From Taiwanofungus camphoratus (lineage: Eukaryota > Basidiomycota > Agaricomycetes > Polyporales > Taiwanofungaceae), in assembly GCA_003999685.1 (NCBI GenBank), contig CP021229.1, positions 372,001 to 436,000 of the forward strand: DNA of 64,000 nucleotides, given 5' to 3'. This document shows, in pieces, positions 24,242 to 36,199 of this stretch; positions within the stretch are counted from its first letter, which is position 1, and each line of letters starts with the position of its first letter. The translations under genes were made by a program, and so were the position numbers. A model generated the notes under the pieces. The model was not told where the DNA came from, did no database searches, and saw only the letters and a list, made by a program, of their open reading frames with translations.

Positions 24242-26004
24242 ATGGTGGAGACTAGTGCTGCACCCGACTCATACCTCGTCACGGGCGGGAACGGTCTCCT
24301 CGGCCGCCACATCGTGCAGCAGCTCCTCGAGCGCGGCGAGCAGGCCGTGGCCGTGCTCGACATTGTAGCCGGCCATTTTGACGACACACGCGTACGTGTG
24401 TTCGTTGGCGACATTACAGACGAGGCGCAGGTGGCACAAACGATACAAGACGTGAGTGCTTCTTTTTCGCCTTGATGAAGCGATTCGGCGTTTCCACGGT
24501 AACTGTTCATGGATAACTGGGATAAGTGGACTCAAGCTGCACTCGGTCCTAGGCCTTTCTGAGGCTGTACACGCGAGCCATCAATCTTATTCAGCCATCC
24601 GCACTTGGGTTCTAGATCACTGCGTGGATAGTTACGCCTGCCGCAGCTCACGTAGAGATCTACGGGGGATAATTGAAATCTATTCATTCCTGGAGCGCCA
24701 CTTCATGCTCAGACCAGGGGGTGCATCATTGAGCAGAGTTCACACTTGAAGTCCAAGGGCGGCCGGTGGGATATATGATACATCATATCCGCCATGTAGA
24801 ATAGCTGAGCGACTTGAGGAGAACGATGGACGTCGACCACATCGTTCTTCAAGGTGCGTCACTGATATTAGTTGCGCGTGTATTGATTCGTAGGCCGGAG
24901 ACTACGTCACGCACAATGCACTTCAGAGAGGTTACGCGTTCCTGCGTGTCATCCAATCGTGTCTGCGAGCAACCCCGGACGCATCCTATTTTACATTTTG
25001 CTCTGACGACTTGTCTCCAACCCACTCACCATCCCCTCTCCCAATAATAGTGCGCAGCGACCTGCATCATACACACCGCCGCGCTCATACAGGGCGCGCC
25101 CCGCCCCGCACTCTCCCGCGTTAACGTCGACGGCACCGTCACGCTCCTCCGCGCTGCCCGCGCAGCTGGTGTACGTAAGCTCGTTTTCACCAGCAGCGCG
25201 AGCGTCGTATTCGATGGCCGCGACCAAGCGGGCGTGAACGAGGACGTGCCGTACCCTGCTGTCCCCTTTGATGATTACAACGCGACCAAGGCGCACGCCG
25301 AGCGCGTGGTCCTCGCTGCGGATGGCCAGGACGGTCTCCGGACGGTCTCGCTAAGGGTCGCCGGGTTATTCGGGTGCGTTCTGACTAACATTAACTGACC
25401 ACCGAGAAGCAGACTTTGACGTTTGCGCAGCCCCGGCGACCGCCATGCAATCCCTTCGTTCATGGGCGCGCTCGCAGCAGGGCGTACAGGCACGCAGATC
25501 GGGCCCAACACGAACCTCTTCGACTGGACGTACATCGCCAACGCCGCCCACGCGCATCTCCTCGCCGCGGACCGCCTCTCGCCCTCCCACCCGCGCTTCC
25601 CTTCCGTCGCCGGTCGCGCCTTTTTCGTCACCAACGGCGAGCCCTGGCCATTCTGGAACTTCCCCCGCGCAATATGGGCCACGGCAGGGCACGTGCCTGG
25701 AAGGGTGACCGTGATGCCGAGGTGGCTCGCGTGGGTGCTCGCACTGCTCATGGAGGCGTGGGCGTGGGCGACCGGCGGGACGCCCATGCTCAATCGTTTC
25801 CGCGTCACATATGTCTGCACGACGCGGTGGTGCGATATCTCGCGGGCGCGCGAAGCGCTTGATTACGAGCCGATTGTGTCGATGGAGGAAGGGATACGAC
25901 GTTCGGTCGAGGTGCGTGTCGTGTGTTTTCATTAGTTGCAGAGACGCTGATCCGCTCTGCAGTGGTGGCAGGAGCTGCAAAAGAGCCAGAAAAAGCAGGA
26001 GTGA
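24242..26004 (+). CDS. ERG26: Sterol-4-alpha-carboxylate 3-dehydrogenase (3-beta-HSD family)
   Basis: Four exons (24242-24451, 25051-25373, 25431-25911, 25963-26004) join in frame to 351 residues, typical for the family. The N-terminus has the NAD-binding Rossmann motif TGGNGLLGRHIV, followed by a conserved LDIV and GDITD. TSSASVVFDG and YNATKAHAE carry the SDR catalytic Ser and YxxxK. The stretch NLFDWTYIANAAHAHLLA is characteristic of sterol C-3 dehydrogenases, and a hydrophobic C-terminal stretch (PRWLAWVLALLMEAWAW) fits membrane association. ERG26 removes the C-4 carboxyl during ergosterol synthesis at the ER. A generic 3-beta-HSD relative cannot be fully excluded. The first intron is 599 bp, far above the local norm. 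A decayed copy of the 3' half lies at 33190-33697. Confidence 0.88.
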
Positions 26005-26485
26005 GGCTCGTTGATTAACGCGGGTATATTGACATTGCTTGGATCAATCGGCACTTATGCACATTCACTACTTGATGGGTTCACATGGTTGTTTGCTATC
26101 GTATCAAAGGTGGTCTCCCATCCACCTAGCTTGAAGTTGTGCATCCTCAAACAGACGACTTCGAAAACCAAGGATACCGCTCGGGCGCAAGCGTCTCACC
26201 ATATAGCTCAGAAGCTTAGGGTGGGCAGCTTGAGCTCCCAGAACCGAACTCTGTATCTTCCTTGGTGGTGTGTGGTTGATGAAGCCTCACATTTCACGTC
26301 ATTGCTGCAGAGTGCAAGAGAGGATGAAGTAGTGATACTGGCTACATACTGGTTCTTCCCTCCGCTAGAAAGGCGACAGAGAGCTGGCCCTTGATGTTCG
26401 TCACATTGTGGGTCGTATGTGATGTCCCTTGTTTTACGGAGTCAAGTTATAGGTAAGCTGTTTACATCGACTCTCTCCCAATTGC
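26005..26485. other. Intergenic between ERG26 and the amidase relic
   Basis: Mostly the ERG26 3' flank. One open frame (26011-26394) follows directly on the ERG26 stop region and has no recognisable motif. Amidase similarity begins at about 26486-26530. Confidence 0.45.
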
Positions 26486-27130
26486 TTGGAGAACTTGTCG
26501 CGAATAGACTCACCTACGCCTACCGATGCGCTGACTGCACATGCGAAGGCCTTTGAGGTACAAGCAGAAACTAATAAATGTTTGACTCAGATCCTCATCG
26601 CCAGGCAAAAGAACGGGGCAAAGGAAGCATGGTTCTCTAGCACGCATACCTGTCATCCTCAAAATCTTGACTTCAAGGTGCAGAAGTGGACCCATTACCG
26701 CAGTTTCCCTCGAAGCTGCCAATGATATATTGAATCACACGACGAACTCGCGCAATGGCAATAAGTGATAACATCAGGTGCGTCGACGGGCGGAGAAGCT
26801 ATCTTACTAATATCCCCTGGTTCTCGACAACGGTATCACAGACTTCAGTCAGAGCTTCGGCATGAGCATTTCTCCATTATCTTGCATGGTGTCACGTCGA
26901 TGTTGTAGCCGTTACTCTGGGATTTACACGTTGAAGCTTGACACCCTACTAGCACGCTGGGTCAGGAGGGTGTCCCTGCCGTTGATTCTCCGATGACGCG
27001 GACACTCGAAGACTTGGAGACGTTCTGCGCGCTGTCATGAGCATGAAGCCATGCACTTGTACATCATTTCTTAACATGTGCAGCTGACCGAGTGGTCGTA
27101 TTCCCATATGATAATACTGCAGTGGTGTTT
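26486..27130 (+). pseudogene. Decayed amidase copy with internal microinversion
   Basis: Fragments match amidase copy 1 in order on the plus strand: LTAHAKAFEVQAETNKCLTQILIA (26530-26610), DNA for the LSLEAANDV region (near 26705-26730), STGGEAILL (near 26785-26815), and QEGVPAVDSPMTRTLEDLETF (26960-27025). Large parts of the gene are missing and the frame is broken repeatedly, so it is not functional. DNA corresponding to an intron border of copy 1 is present downstream of exon 3, showing a genomic rather than an mRNA-derived copy. About 54 bp at 27054-27107 is flipped relative to the rest. The best match throughout is copy 1 rather than copy 2, judged by eye. Confidence 0.82.
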
Positions 27131-27475
27131 ACCATGCTGCGAAGCCTATCAGCCACCGTACAGGAACCACTCCGATTGAAATGTCTTTCCTAAGATGAGA
27201 AGGTCCGACGTCGTCCGACAAAACTCCGAAATTGGAATTGTGGCTGAAGATGACGACTGCTCTCCGGCAACGGATCCCACTCATAACTCATACCTGCGTC
27301 CATCTACCTCGACTTTTCGAAAGTGACAGTGTTCAACATTGAATTGACGCCTCACACGTAGCTTGGTCAGTCTGGCACAGCTTGACTGCGGTATTGCGCA
27401 GCGCCGAGCACGAGTACAAATAAGGCAGTCAGACGTCACAGCCCAACCCAAATCTGATCTCTGACTCTAGCTACC
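27131..27475. other. Intergenic; SAC6 promoter region
   Basis: 345 bp between the amidase relic and the fimbrin start. No coding sequence was recognised. It probably holds the SAC6 promoter and leader; the start codon sits in ctaccATGG. Confidence 0.5.
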
Positions 27476-29807
27476 ATGGACGCCCTACGAATGCGCAAAA
27501 AGTACCCTGAAGTCTCCCAAGATGAGATGTTTGACCTTATCAATCGCTTCAAGTATGTTTGTCTTTCAGATTAGAGTGAAAGAACTGGCTGACACTGCGG
27601 AAGTGCTATACAGACAGATACGCCAGGCCGGATTGACAAGGCTGGCGTGCTGCAGGCTTTGCAAGCTAATGGAGAGTCTTACGATCGTGCCAGAGAAACC
27701 CTCAAACATGTCAGCGTTGATGCCAGTGGAAAGGTTGAGCTTGAAGACTGGGTAGAGGTGCGCGTGCATTTGTCATTCATATTCGGGCCAGTCTGATGAT
27801 TGATGTTGTATAGTTGAATGTCAAGCTGAGATCACAGGCGCCTACATCAGTCCTTCCTTCGAAAAAGGGCAAAGTGACTGTACAAGGCTCCAATGCGAAT
27901 GTGAGCCATACAATCAACGAGGACGAAAGGGCAGAGTTCACAAACCATATCAATTCCGTACGTAGTTTCGCTTATCCATGCTCAGCAAAATGAGTGAGCG
28001 TGACCTCCGTAGGTGCTCGAGGGTGATCTAGACGTTGGCTCGCGCATTCCTATCCCCACGGACACGATGCAGCTTTTCGATGAATGTCGTGATGGTCTCA
28101 TCCTTTGTAAACTCATTAACGACTCCGTCCCGGACACGATCGACCCACGTGTGCTCAACAAGCCAACACCGCGCAAACCGTTGAACGCATTCCAGATGAC
28201 AGAAAACAACAACATTGTCATCACTTCCGCTAAGGCCATAGGTTGCTCTGTCGTTAACATCGGGTCGACCGATATTGCGGAAGGTCGTGAGCACTTGATT
28301 TTGGGACTGATCTGGCAGATTATCCGGCGTGGATTGCTCGCCCAGGTGGACATCAAGATCCATCCGGAGCTTTACAGGCTATGTGAGGAGGGTGAGACGA
28401 TCGATGATCTGCTCAGATTGACACCAGACCAGATCTTGCTGAGATGGTTCAACTATCACCTGAAGCAGGCCGGATGGAAGCGGAGGTAACGACTTCGACC
28501 TTATGTCTCATGCGTTTCTGACGTTTCTGCTGTTAGAGTGAATAACTTCAGCCGAGATGTCTCTGATGCAGAGAATTATACCGTGCTTCTAAACCAGCTC
28601 AAGCCAGACCAGTGCTCTCTTGCACCCTTACAGACGCGCGACGTACGTACACGTGCAGAGCAGGTGCTGCAAAACGCAGATAGGATAGGGTGTCGCAAGT
28701 ACTTGACGCCGGCGTCACTGGTGTCCGGGAACCCACGGCTGAACCTTGCGTTCGTCGCGAACCTGTTCAACAACCACCCGGGTCTCGCGCCTCTGGACGA
28801 GCAAGAAGCGAAGGACTACGGCGCGGTTGAGGACTTCGACGCGGAGGGCGAGCGCGAGGCACGCGTCTTCACGCTCTGGCTGAACTCGCTTGGTGTCGAG
28901 CCCGGCGTATTCAACCTGTTCGAGAACCTCAAGGACGGGATCATCATCCTCCAGGCATTCGATAAGGTCCTCCCGGGCAGTGTCGTCTGGAGGCGAGTCA
29001 GCAAGCCCAAAGGCGGCCCGGATGTTCAGGATAGTTATTCTGGTGGGATGAACGGAGAGGGTGAGGAGGAAGACATCGGGGTAACCCCCAATCAGTCCAA
29101 GTTGTCTCGATTCAAACAGGTCGAGAACTGCAATTATGCAGTGGACCTTGCGAGGCAGAACGGGATGCACATGGTCGGAATTCAAGGTGCCGATATCGTT
29201 GATGGTACAAAGACCCTCGTTCTCGGACTTGCGTGGCAATTGATGCGGTCGGTTCATTGCACTGTTTTTTTTTCTCTCGACGCACATGGCTCATGTTCGA
29301 TACAGGATGAACATCACGAAGACTTTCACTTCACTTGCCAAGTCTGGGCAGGGCAGACCTATCAGCGACACAGAGATTCTCAAATGGGCCAACACGACCG
29401 CGCAGAAGGCGAAACCAGGTGTCAAGCCCGTCAGGTCGTTTAGGGACCCATCACTCACAACTGGTTTGTTCTTCCTCGATCTCTTGGAGGCCCTTCGACC
29501 AGGGATTGTGGACCCTAATTTGGTGATCAACGTCAGCGAGACGGGACCGTACGAGGATCGGCGACAAAATGGTGAGTTTACGCGTCGCACTCGTTGAAGT
29601 TGCCGCTGACCCTCTTCTCCAGCCAAACTAGCCATCTCTATTGCAAGGAAGATGAACGCGTTGATTTTCCTCGTGCCAGAGGACATCGTCGACATTCGTC
29701 CTCGTTTGGTATGTCTCGCTAGTTCTTACATGGATTCCTACAGCTAAATGTTTTTTCTACAGATCATGACGTTCGTTGGTAGTTTGATGGCAATAGGCAG
29801 CCAATGA
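27476..29807 (+). CDS. SAC6: Fimbrin, actin-bundling protein
   Basis: Eight exons join to 649 residues: 27476-27556, 27614-27757, 27814-27957, 28013-28485, 28537-29247, 29306-29571, 29623-29708 and 29763-29807. The N-terminal EF-hand-like part (RKKYPEVSQDEMFDLINRF, ETLKHVSVDASGKVELEDWV) is followed by four calponin-homology domains in two actin-binding pairs. Conserved stretches include LFDECRDGLILCKLIN, KPLNAFQMTENNNIVI, EGREHLILGLIWQII, ENLKDGIIILQAFDK and SFRDPSLTTGLFFLDLLEAL. The last residues IMTFVGSLMAIG are typical of the fimbrin end. Fimbrin cross-links actin filaments in patches and cables during endocytosis. The first donor is read as GTTTGT, because the stronger GTATGT four bases upstream does not keep the frame; that boundary is the least certain. 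Confidence 0.95.
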
Positions 29808-30150
29808 ATTGTTAATTCTCTATCCGGCGACTTGATGTGGTGCTTCTGTATCGGTGGTTTCGGACAACTCGAAGATGTATCAGATTTATGTTGTAATGCA
29901 AGGGAGGAAAAGATGCTGTTTCACAAGATGTACTTTAAAGCAGAAAATGGAACTTTTTAATTGGCTTCGTTCTGATGTTTTATGTGTTGACAAGGTTGTG
30001 AGTGCAACTGGCCTGCGTAGAACATGAGCATATGACAACCAGCAGTAACCGTTGTGGCCAAATTCAAGCATGACATTGCCCGGATACAATGCATACAGCA
30101 ATATGTGTACATGGACTGGCTGGTCAATAACAATCCTGCAGGTGGCCCGT
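29808..30150. other. Convergent 3' intergenic region
   Basis: 343 bp between the converging 3' ends of SAC6 and amidase copy 2. T-rich stretches fit polyadenylation regions for both strands. No gene was seen. Confidence 0.5.
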
Positions 30151-32206
30151 CTAGTCACTCGCTTCGAATAGTTCATATGCCTTGCCATCCTGTCTGAGCA
30201 GGTTTTCGATGAATTTCATACCCTCCAGTACCTTCTCTTCCTCGAGTCGCTTTCCAGCGATCTCCACACCAACAGGCAGACCGTGCATCTTGTTTACATC
30301 GTACATTTGGTAAGCGCCAGCTTCGATCGCGTTCCTTGGTTTAAATCCGACTATCGCGTCACGATCGCGATCGACGTGTGTAATGGGCAGTACTCCAGCG
30401 GAATAATCGAGCTAGACAGACAAAGATGAGTACCATCTCTGTATTAAGGACTTGAAGAAAAGACACGCACTAAATTCCACATGAAAGTGTATCCGCACGA
30501 CTTCCAGCCTTTCTTCATACCTCGATGCGGCACAGCGGGCAGAGCGTTCGGGACTGTCAGCACAAAGTCAAGCCCCTGGTCGCGCATGAATTCGAACCAT
30601 CGTTCCCTGTATGCCTCACGCTGCGAGACGAGCGCCAGGTACTCGGGAATGGTCTTCTCGTGCCAGTTCTCCACTAGACCCGCGTACATCTCATCTCCAC
30701 GTATGTGGCGGATGTACCAAGCATACAGACGCTTGATAAAAAGCGGCGTGCGGAACATCCGATTTGACTCTACCATCCCTGGGTCGTTGGTCTCACCCGT
30801 GCGAATTGGTGCCACGCAAGATTTTCCTGACGAGGGAACGAAGATGAGAGTATGTGTCAAGGAGAAGATAGCGACATACCACCGTCTGCCAATAGCAGCT
30901 GAGCGGCAATCTTCAGAGCCTCGTATGGACTAGGCGGCTCACTGTAGATTGACTCAATGTCAGTAATGTATCAGTGGCAGGTAACAGGGAAGTCATTAGA
31001 TTGACATTGTAACGACCTCGTGCCCGTGACGTTCTAACGTCGATACTACCTCTTGCAGTGCACGGGAGCATGCAGGAGAAGGGGCCACAACGCCTGAGCT
31101 TGCTTGTCAGTGAGTAGACTCAAGTACCAAGGTGAAAAAGGGCAACCATCGTCCCACATGACACCCCATCGGATTGATTTTGCGGCAGACAAGTCGATTT
31201 CACGCCATGGCATGGCAATGCACTACGAGTGCCCAGATTATTCATCCTTTACCTTCTACACTGAGATACGTGGTGCTCACAGTGTGATCATACTCCCATG
31301 GCTTCATGCTCATGACAGCGCGCCAAAAGGTCTCCAGATCCTCCAGTGTGCGAGCCATGGGTGAGAACACCGGCGGCACGCCCTCCTCGCCAGCTATACT
31401 GTCCGCAGGATTCCCTGAGCACAGGAACCGTCGCGTAGACGCCTTGATCGTGTAGACACCACAATAGTGACTGTAGCGTATGTCGGTTAAAAACGATAAT
31501 CTCTGACAAGAGCGGTTGCTCACGATGGGATCCGCACCGAACCTGCGACGTCGGAGCCAATGCCAAGTCGCGAGCCACCATATGCCAACAGCGCTGCTTC
31601 ACCGCCGGTCGACCCGCCTGGTGAATACCCCTCGCCATGCGGGTTAGTCGTCACGCCGAACACATCGTTGGCAGACTCAAACGAAAGCAGCGTGATCGGT
31701 ACATTGGTCTTGACGAAGGGGACTGCGCCCGCGTCGCGGAGCAGCCTTACCATGGGCGAGTCCTTCCGCATGGGCTTGCCGACCCACGCAGAATAACCGA
31801 TGCAGGCATCCCAGCCTGCGACGGAGACCAGGTCCTTCAGGCTGACCGGCATGCCCGCCAACGGGCCCCGGGTGTTGCAGGCTTTCGCCCACTCTTCCGC
31901 CTGTTCGATCAAGACCTCGGTCAGGCAGTTGGTCGCTGCGTGTGCCCGCAGGGCCGTCTTGCCGTACGCAATCAGGACGTCTGACGGGTTGAGCGAGCCA
32001 GCGTGCACATTTGCGACGATTTCCGAGGCTTGCAGAGCGAGGATACTCTTATCGGAGGCAGTCAATGGGTCGTGATAGACCTGCGGAAGCCTTTGGATGC
32101 GCTCCTTGCGCTCGTTCTGCTTTGATTTGCTGTGAATGCTTCAGCATAACCTCGGAACGTCAAAGTTATGTCCTCACCAAGCACGACGATGAGCGAAAGA
32201 GAACAT
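30151..32206 (-). CDS. Amidase (amidase signature family), copy 2
   Basis: Eight exons: 32206-32178, 32129-31524, 31470-31281, 31222-31147, 31093-31006, 30941-30880, 30826-30471 and 30411-30151, giving 555 residues. Every intron lies at the same codon and phase as in copy 1, and six of the eight exons have identical lengths. The signature is complete: GPLAGMPVSLKD with the catalytic Lys, PGGSTGGEAALLAYGG with the cis-Ser, and SDVAGSVRIPS with the nucleophile. It has no signal peptide. The two proteins are very similar but differ throughout, so the duplication is old enough for divergence, and both are likely functional. The natural amide substrate cannot be read from the sequence. It converges with SAC6 and is followed upstream by a decayed ERG26-like copy. 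Confidence 0.93.
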
Positions 32207-33189
32207 GCTCCTGGTACTAGCTATCTCGAGGGTACTTAGATTGTGCACTCAACCATGATAACTGAACTGTTTAACAGGCTTGTAGCTCCGAGAATAGCCT
32301 CCATGAGAAAGTTCTGAGAAGTATGGTCGTGTGCCGCTGTCTATGACAGCATACATGAGCGAGACCTTCGCAGCCCCCCATTCACTAGTCACTGGGCTAG
32401 CAGCCAACCCAGATGTGTATGTCAGAACCCAAGTTTTTTGACGACAGAGTACTAACATCACAAGAAAGTTCGCGGAGTCGATATGCATTACCCTCATCCT
32501 TCGTGAATTACCGGAGAGTCATTAGCAGATCGTAATTCATACACCAGTATATGAGAAAAGGACAGAGTACAAAGGAGCATCGCGAATAGCCCCCCTTCGA
32601 AATCGAGTGAACAGAATGCTTTCCCGGCTTTCACAAAGAGGCGCGCACCGGCAGATGCCGGGGCCCTTGACCGGGATTTCTTACCAATTGACGGGAATTT
32701 CTCCCAGTTCAAAAAGTTACAATAAGGTACAATTATTATATTGACACTCAAAATAATCAATACATACTTCAACCAAGCCTCCTTCATGAATTTGAGCTCG
32801 TTCCAGTCATGGTTAAAGTAACACACAGAGTCACATCCCGTTACACCTGTCATGACTGTGACAGGTTGATTGAAACTAACGCAAGCCATCCCATTATGGA
32901 AGGCACTGGCATATATGGTGCGTGGGAAGCTCCCAAGGGGAGGTGCTTAACCGGGATTTCTGACCTCGAAAATCCGATTTTTGCCTGCCCCTTGGCTTTC
33001 AGGAGTATCACGGTCACATGCGCACCACACGTTGTGCACAAACTCAACCAGAACAGATATTGGACAACTCTATCTCGGACTTGATCAGGCCTCCTGGCCG
33101 GAGTCAATAGGCGTGATCCTGGCTGAAGGAGTCACTGAGACCCGTGATGTTCCTGTGCTTCACCAGCCCGCTAATTTCATCTTGTATGT
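32207..33189. other. Intergenic with repeated motif and AT-rich insert-like stretch
   Basis: Upstream of amidase copy 2. 32500-32900 is locally AT-rich, with a minus-strand open frame (32494-32889) lacking similarity that I recognise. The motif CCGGGATTTCT occurs at 32671 and again at 32951 in the same orientation, and a small perfect hairpin (CCGGCAgaTGCCGG) lies near 32647-32662. This may be a degraded insertion next to the ERG26 relic; no ends could be defined. Confidence 0.35.
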
Positions 33190-33697
33190 ATGGGTTGGCA
33201 GCGCTTCCCGTGACCGGGACAACATGAATCTCTTCGATTCTACCTGTATCGCGAATGCCGCGCACGCGCCCGTCCTTGTTGCAGACCGGCTCTTCCCCAT
33301 GCACCTGCGCTTCCCCTCGGCCGCGGATCGCGGGTTCTTCGTCAAGACCGAGAGTCGTCACCGTCCTGGAACCTCCTAAAGGTGCTATGTGGCGCAGCGG
33401 GACATATACCGCCGCGCGTGACAGTGCCCAGGTGGCTTGCGTGGCACTGTTCGTGGGCGGCAGGGCGAGATGCAGATGCAGACCTGATTCCGCATCGCAT
33501 GTGTGCGCACGACGCGGTGGTGCGATATCCCGCGGACGCGCAAGACGCACGAACCGATCGCTGCGAAGGAGGGGATAGAAAAGTCGATGAAGGTATGCAG
33601 AAGGGTTCCATTCTTTCTATTGCATGTGTGAGGGACGATAATACGTGATGACTGCCGTGGTGGCAAGAGGAATGAGATAGCGGGAGCAGGCGTGAAA
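33190..33697 (+). pseudogene. Decayed ERG26-like copy (3' half)
   Basis: Translated pieces follow the 3' half of ERG26 at 25480-26004 in order: NLFDSTCIANAAHAPVLVADRLFP (against NLFDWTYIANAAHAHLLAADRL), LRFPSAADRGFFVK, GHIPPRVTVPRWLAW, CAHDAVVRYP, and the terminal exon-like tggtggcaagag at about 33658. The pieces lie in different frames with stops between them, and the N-terminal half with the nucleotide-binding motif is missing. It is therefore a non-functional relic. It sits beside amidase copy 2, as intact ERG26 sits beside the amidase relic. Confidence 0.85.
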
Positions 33698-35531
33698 GTT
33701 CATTGAATTTACACGAACATGTTTACGTCGATTGGATAGATCGGACACCGCTCACACTATGGGCTAAGGTCAGTCGATCTACCTCTTCCAAAGGTATATC
33801 TACGTACACACGACGTCAAGATGGTACTGCATGCAGACCCTTCATGGACGCATACGCATCAGATACGGAATTCCACAATCTGATATCGATTGTGGATAAG
33901 CGGCACAAGCTCAAGACAGTCGAGGATCTTCGCCGCATCTTGGACCTTCCCTAGGAGAAGATGTATGAAAAATCCTGCGTCAAAAAGGGGGCGAACACGT
34001 GGAAGCGCGCAGAATAGAGATTGAGGTATACGAGGATCCCGCATACCGAAATACGTAATGAGCAACTAAATGAAGATGTACAGGTAGGAAATGAAACCTA
34101 CTAATGTGGCAAGAGCGCGTGCGAACAAGGAGGAATGGGCACTTCGAAGGGTATGCTAAATGGCACCGCCGTATCGACATTGCTTTCCATGGATGCACTC
34201 ACTTATTCCGCGCTTCAGAATGAAAGGTGTATTCTAGCAAGAGATGTCACCAGCGCAGGGTGTGCGCTGTGTTCCACCTAGAAAGATCGCGAGCATGGTT
34301 TTGTGGGGTTGAAATCGAAAGCAGCTTCCGAGGACCTGTCATTAGGAAACCCCTAGTCCGCAGGTCATGATTCATGAATGAAGGTTGCGTAATTCGGTCA
34401 AGAACATTGATGAACATGACTTCATCCAGGTGCGCCTTGAAGTGAGGTTTCGTGACCAGAAGCATGGTGCGCACTCCGCACCTTATCTCCTTCAGACGCA
34501 AACAACGCAAACGTATATCAGGAAACCTGCTTGAAGACTTCAGAGTGAGTTCCATGCCTTTACTGTCATTAGATGGGTCTATTCGGCAGCGTCTCAAAAG
34601 CCGCAACTAGCGCACATCGGTGCTTTCATGAAGGTTCGCCGCCGGAAGCACCTACAATAACGCCAAAGCTTTGAGGCAACAAAGGATACATCCGCAGCTG
34701 AAGTTACAGCCTGCATGGTCGCCGCCAAGGTTTCGGAAGCTCTACCTCGTGTATTCACAGCAACCGCGGGCAAGAAGGATCCTCATCAGAAACTGCCAGA
34801 CACTCCGGCTTCTGTGTCCCTGAGTCTGGAGCGCTTGAGTGGTTTTGCAGCCACACAGGTCCAATTTAAGGTCGAGTGCTTCTGCCGTCGAGCTTACGTC
34901 TGGCTGCACTTGTGAAGTCACCTTCTTAGTCAGTCGAACTTGATCTTGGAGCCTGTAGGAGCACATCGGTACCAATACCTTTCAGAAGGGACTGTGCGGA
35001 CCGTGGCGGACATGTGGGAGTGGTCTCACCGTTTGCCTTATGTATGCTCTTCTCATTCTCCTGTCTGACGCGAAATCGGCATTCTGCCTTTTGTATTCGG
35101 TGTGGATTCCATGTGCGACCTCAAATGCTATTCGCGTTGGCACTGACAGCCTCGAGAATATCGCTACATTAAGAGTGCTTAGGGTCCAGGGAAGACTTTA
35201 GAATGCGTCTCTGTTTACTCAGCCTGCGATGCCATACAAGTCTCAGCAATTCAGCAGACACCCTCCATAGGATTGACATGCAGGTTCTGATTAGTCCGTA
35301 TCCTCACAAGTATCCGTCCATATAAACCCGAGATACTGCGTGGAAGGCATTATCGAGTACTGTACGGTGAAATTACGATGCGAGGATAACACGAGTCCAT
35401 GCAATGAGAGAATGTAACAAAAAGTGCAAGCAGTACGTATCGTAGCGTCATGATGTCCACGTCCAACCCAAAGTCAATAAGAACAATCATTTGATATCCC
35501 GAGCTCAACCAACGTCAGTCATGCCAACCTA
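33698..35531. other. Intergenic, no recognisable gene
   Basis: About 1.8 kb. A plus-strand frame at 33703-33954 and a minus-strand frame at 34247-34606 are open but carry no motif I know and no supporting introns. They may be chance or decayed sequence. Confidence 0.45.
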
Positions 35532-36199
35532 CTAATGCATGGCCTGCCGTAGCACTGCATAACCGGACAAGAACATGACTACGAATGTCGCGACAAGACT
35601 GACGAAGGCCGGGTGGGCGACGTATGTGGACCACGCGCCGCTAACATTGCACCCTGGACATGTCCAGCCTGCGAAAAAAAAGTCAAGGCAAGAACATCAA
35701 ACAGAAGTCCCAAAGTCTGCCACTCACTGGAAAGCGGTGTGTATGGTTCTGGTGAGTACAACGCAAACCTGAGCCCACTGTTTTCCTGCAACTGCCCCGG
35801 CTGCATGACTGCCCCTGGACCCCGATCGCCCCAAATGTTCAGGGTATATGTCGCTACGGCAAGTGGCGTGCTCGAATGAGCCTGCTGGTATGACCACAGA
35901 TCCCACGTCACACTCGTCGCATCTCCAGGAATTATACCATCAGTCGGGCCAACGGGATATGTGTTACCGTTCTCGCAAATGGCAGAGACGGTGAGATGGG
36001 TGGGAGTGACGATAAGATCAGTGAAGTTCCAGCCAAAAGTAATGGTGTTCGATGGGGCGATTTTGAAGTAGGACGTCGCGGTCTGTGGAGGTTGTGTGAT
36101 ACTGAGACTGCCGGCTGGTGCGGTGTTTGGGATGACTAAATGGCTACTCGAGCCACTGGCTGATCCAGTCCTGGAAGCCGAGTTGGACATTCTGGTCAC
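35532..36199 (-). CDS. DUF7137-type surface protein with C-terminal membrane anchor
   Basis: Two exons, 36199-35728 and 35668-35532, give 202 residues. Conserved stretches match fungal DUF7137 proteins: SLSITQPPQTATSYFKIAP, ITFGWNFTDLIVTPTHLTVSA, NGNTYPVGPTDGIIPG, WDLWSYQQ, YTLNIWGDRGPGA and LRFALYSPEPYTPL. The second exon adds WTCPGCNVSG and one hydrophobic segment (PAFVSLVATFVVMFLSGYAVL) before the stop, fitting a type I membrane anchor. The family usually begins with a signal peptide, which the start at 36199 lacks. A good splice acceptor lies just at this start (ctgtgaccag), so an upstream exon carrying the signal peptide is likely but was not located. Function of the family is unknown. 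Confidence 0.85.
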
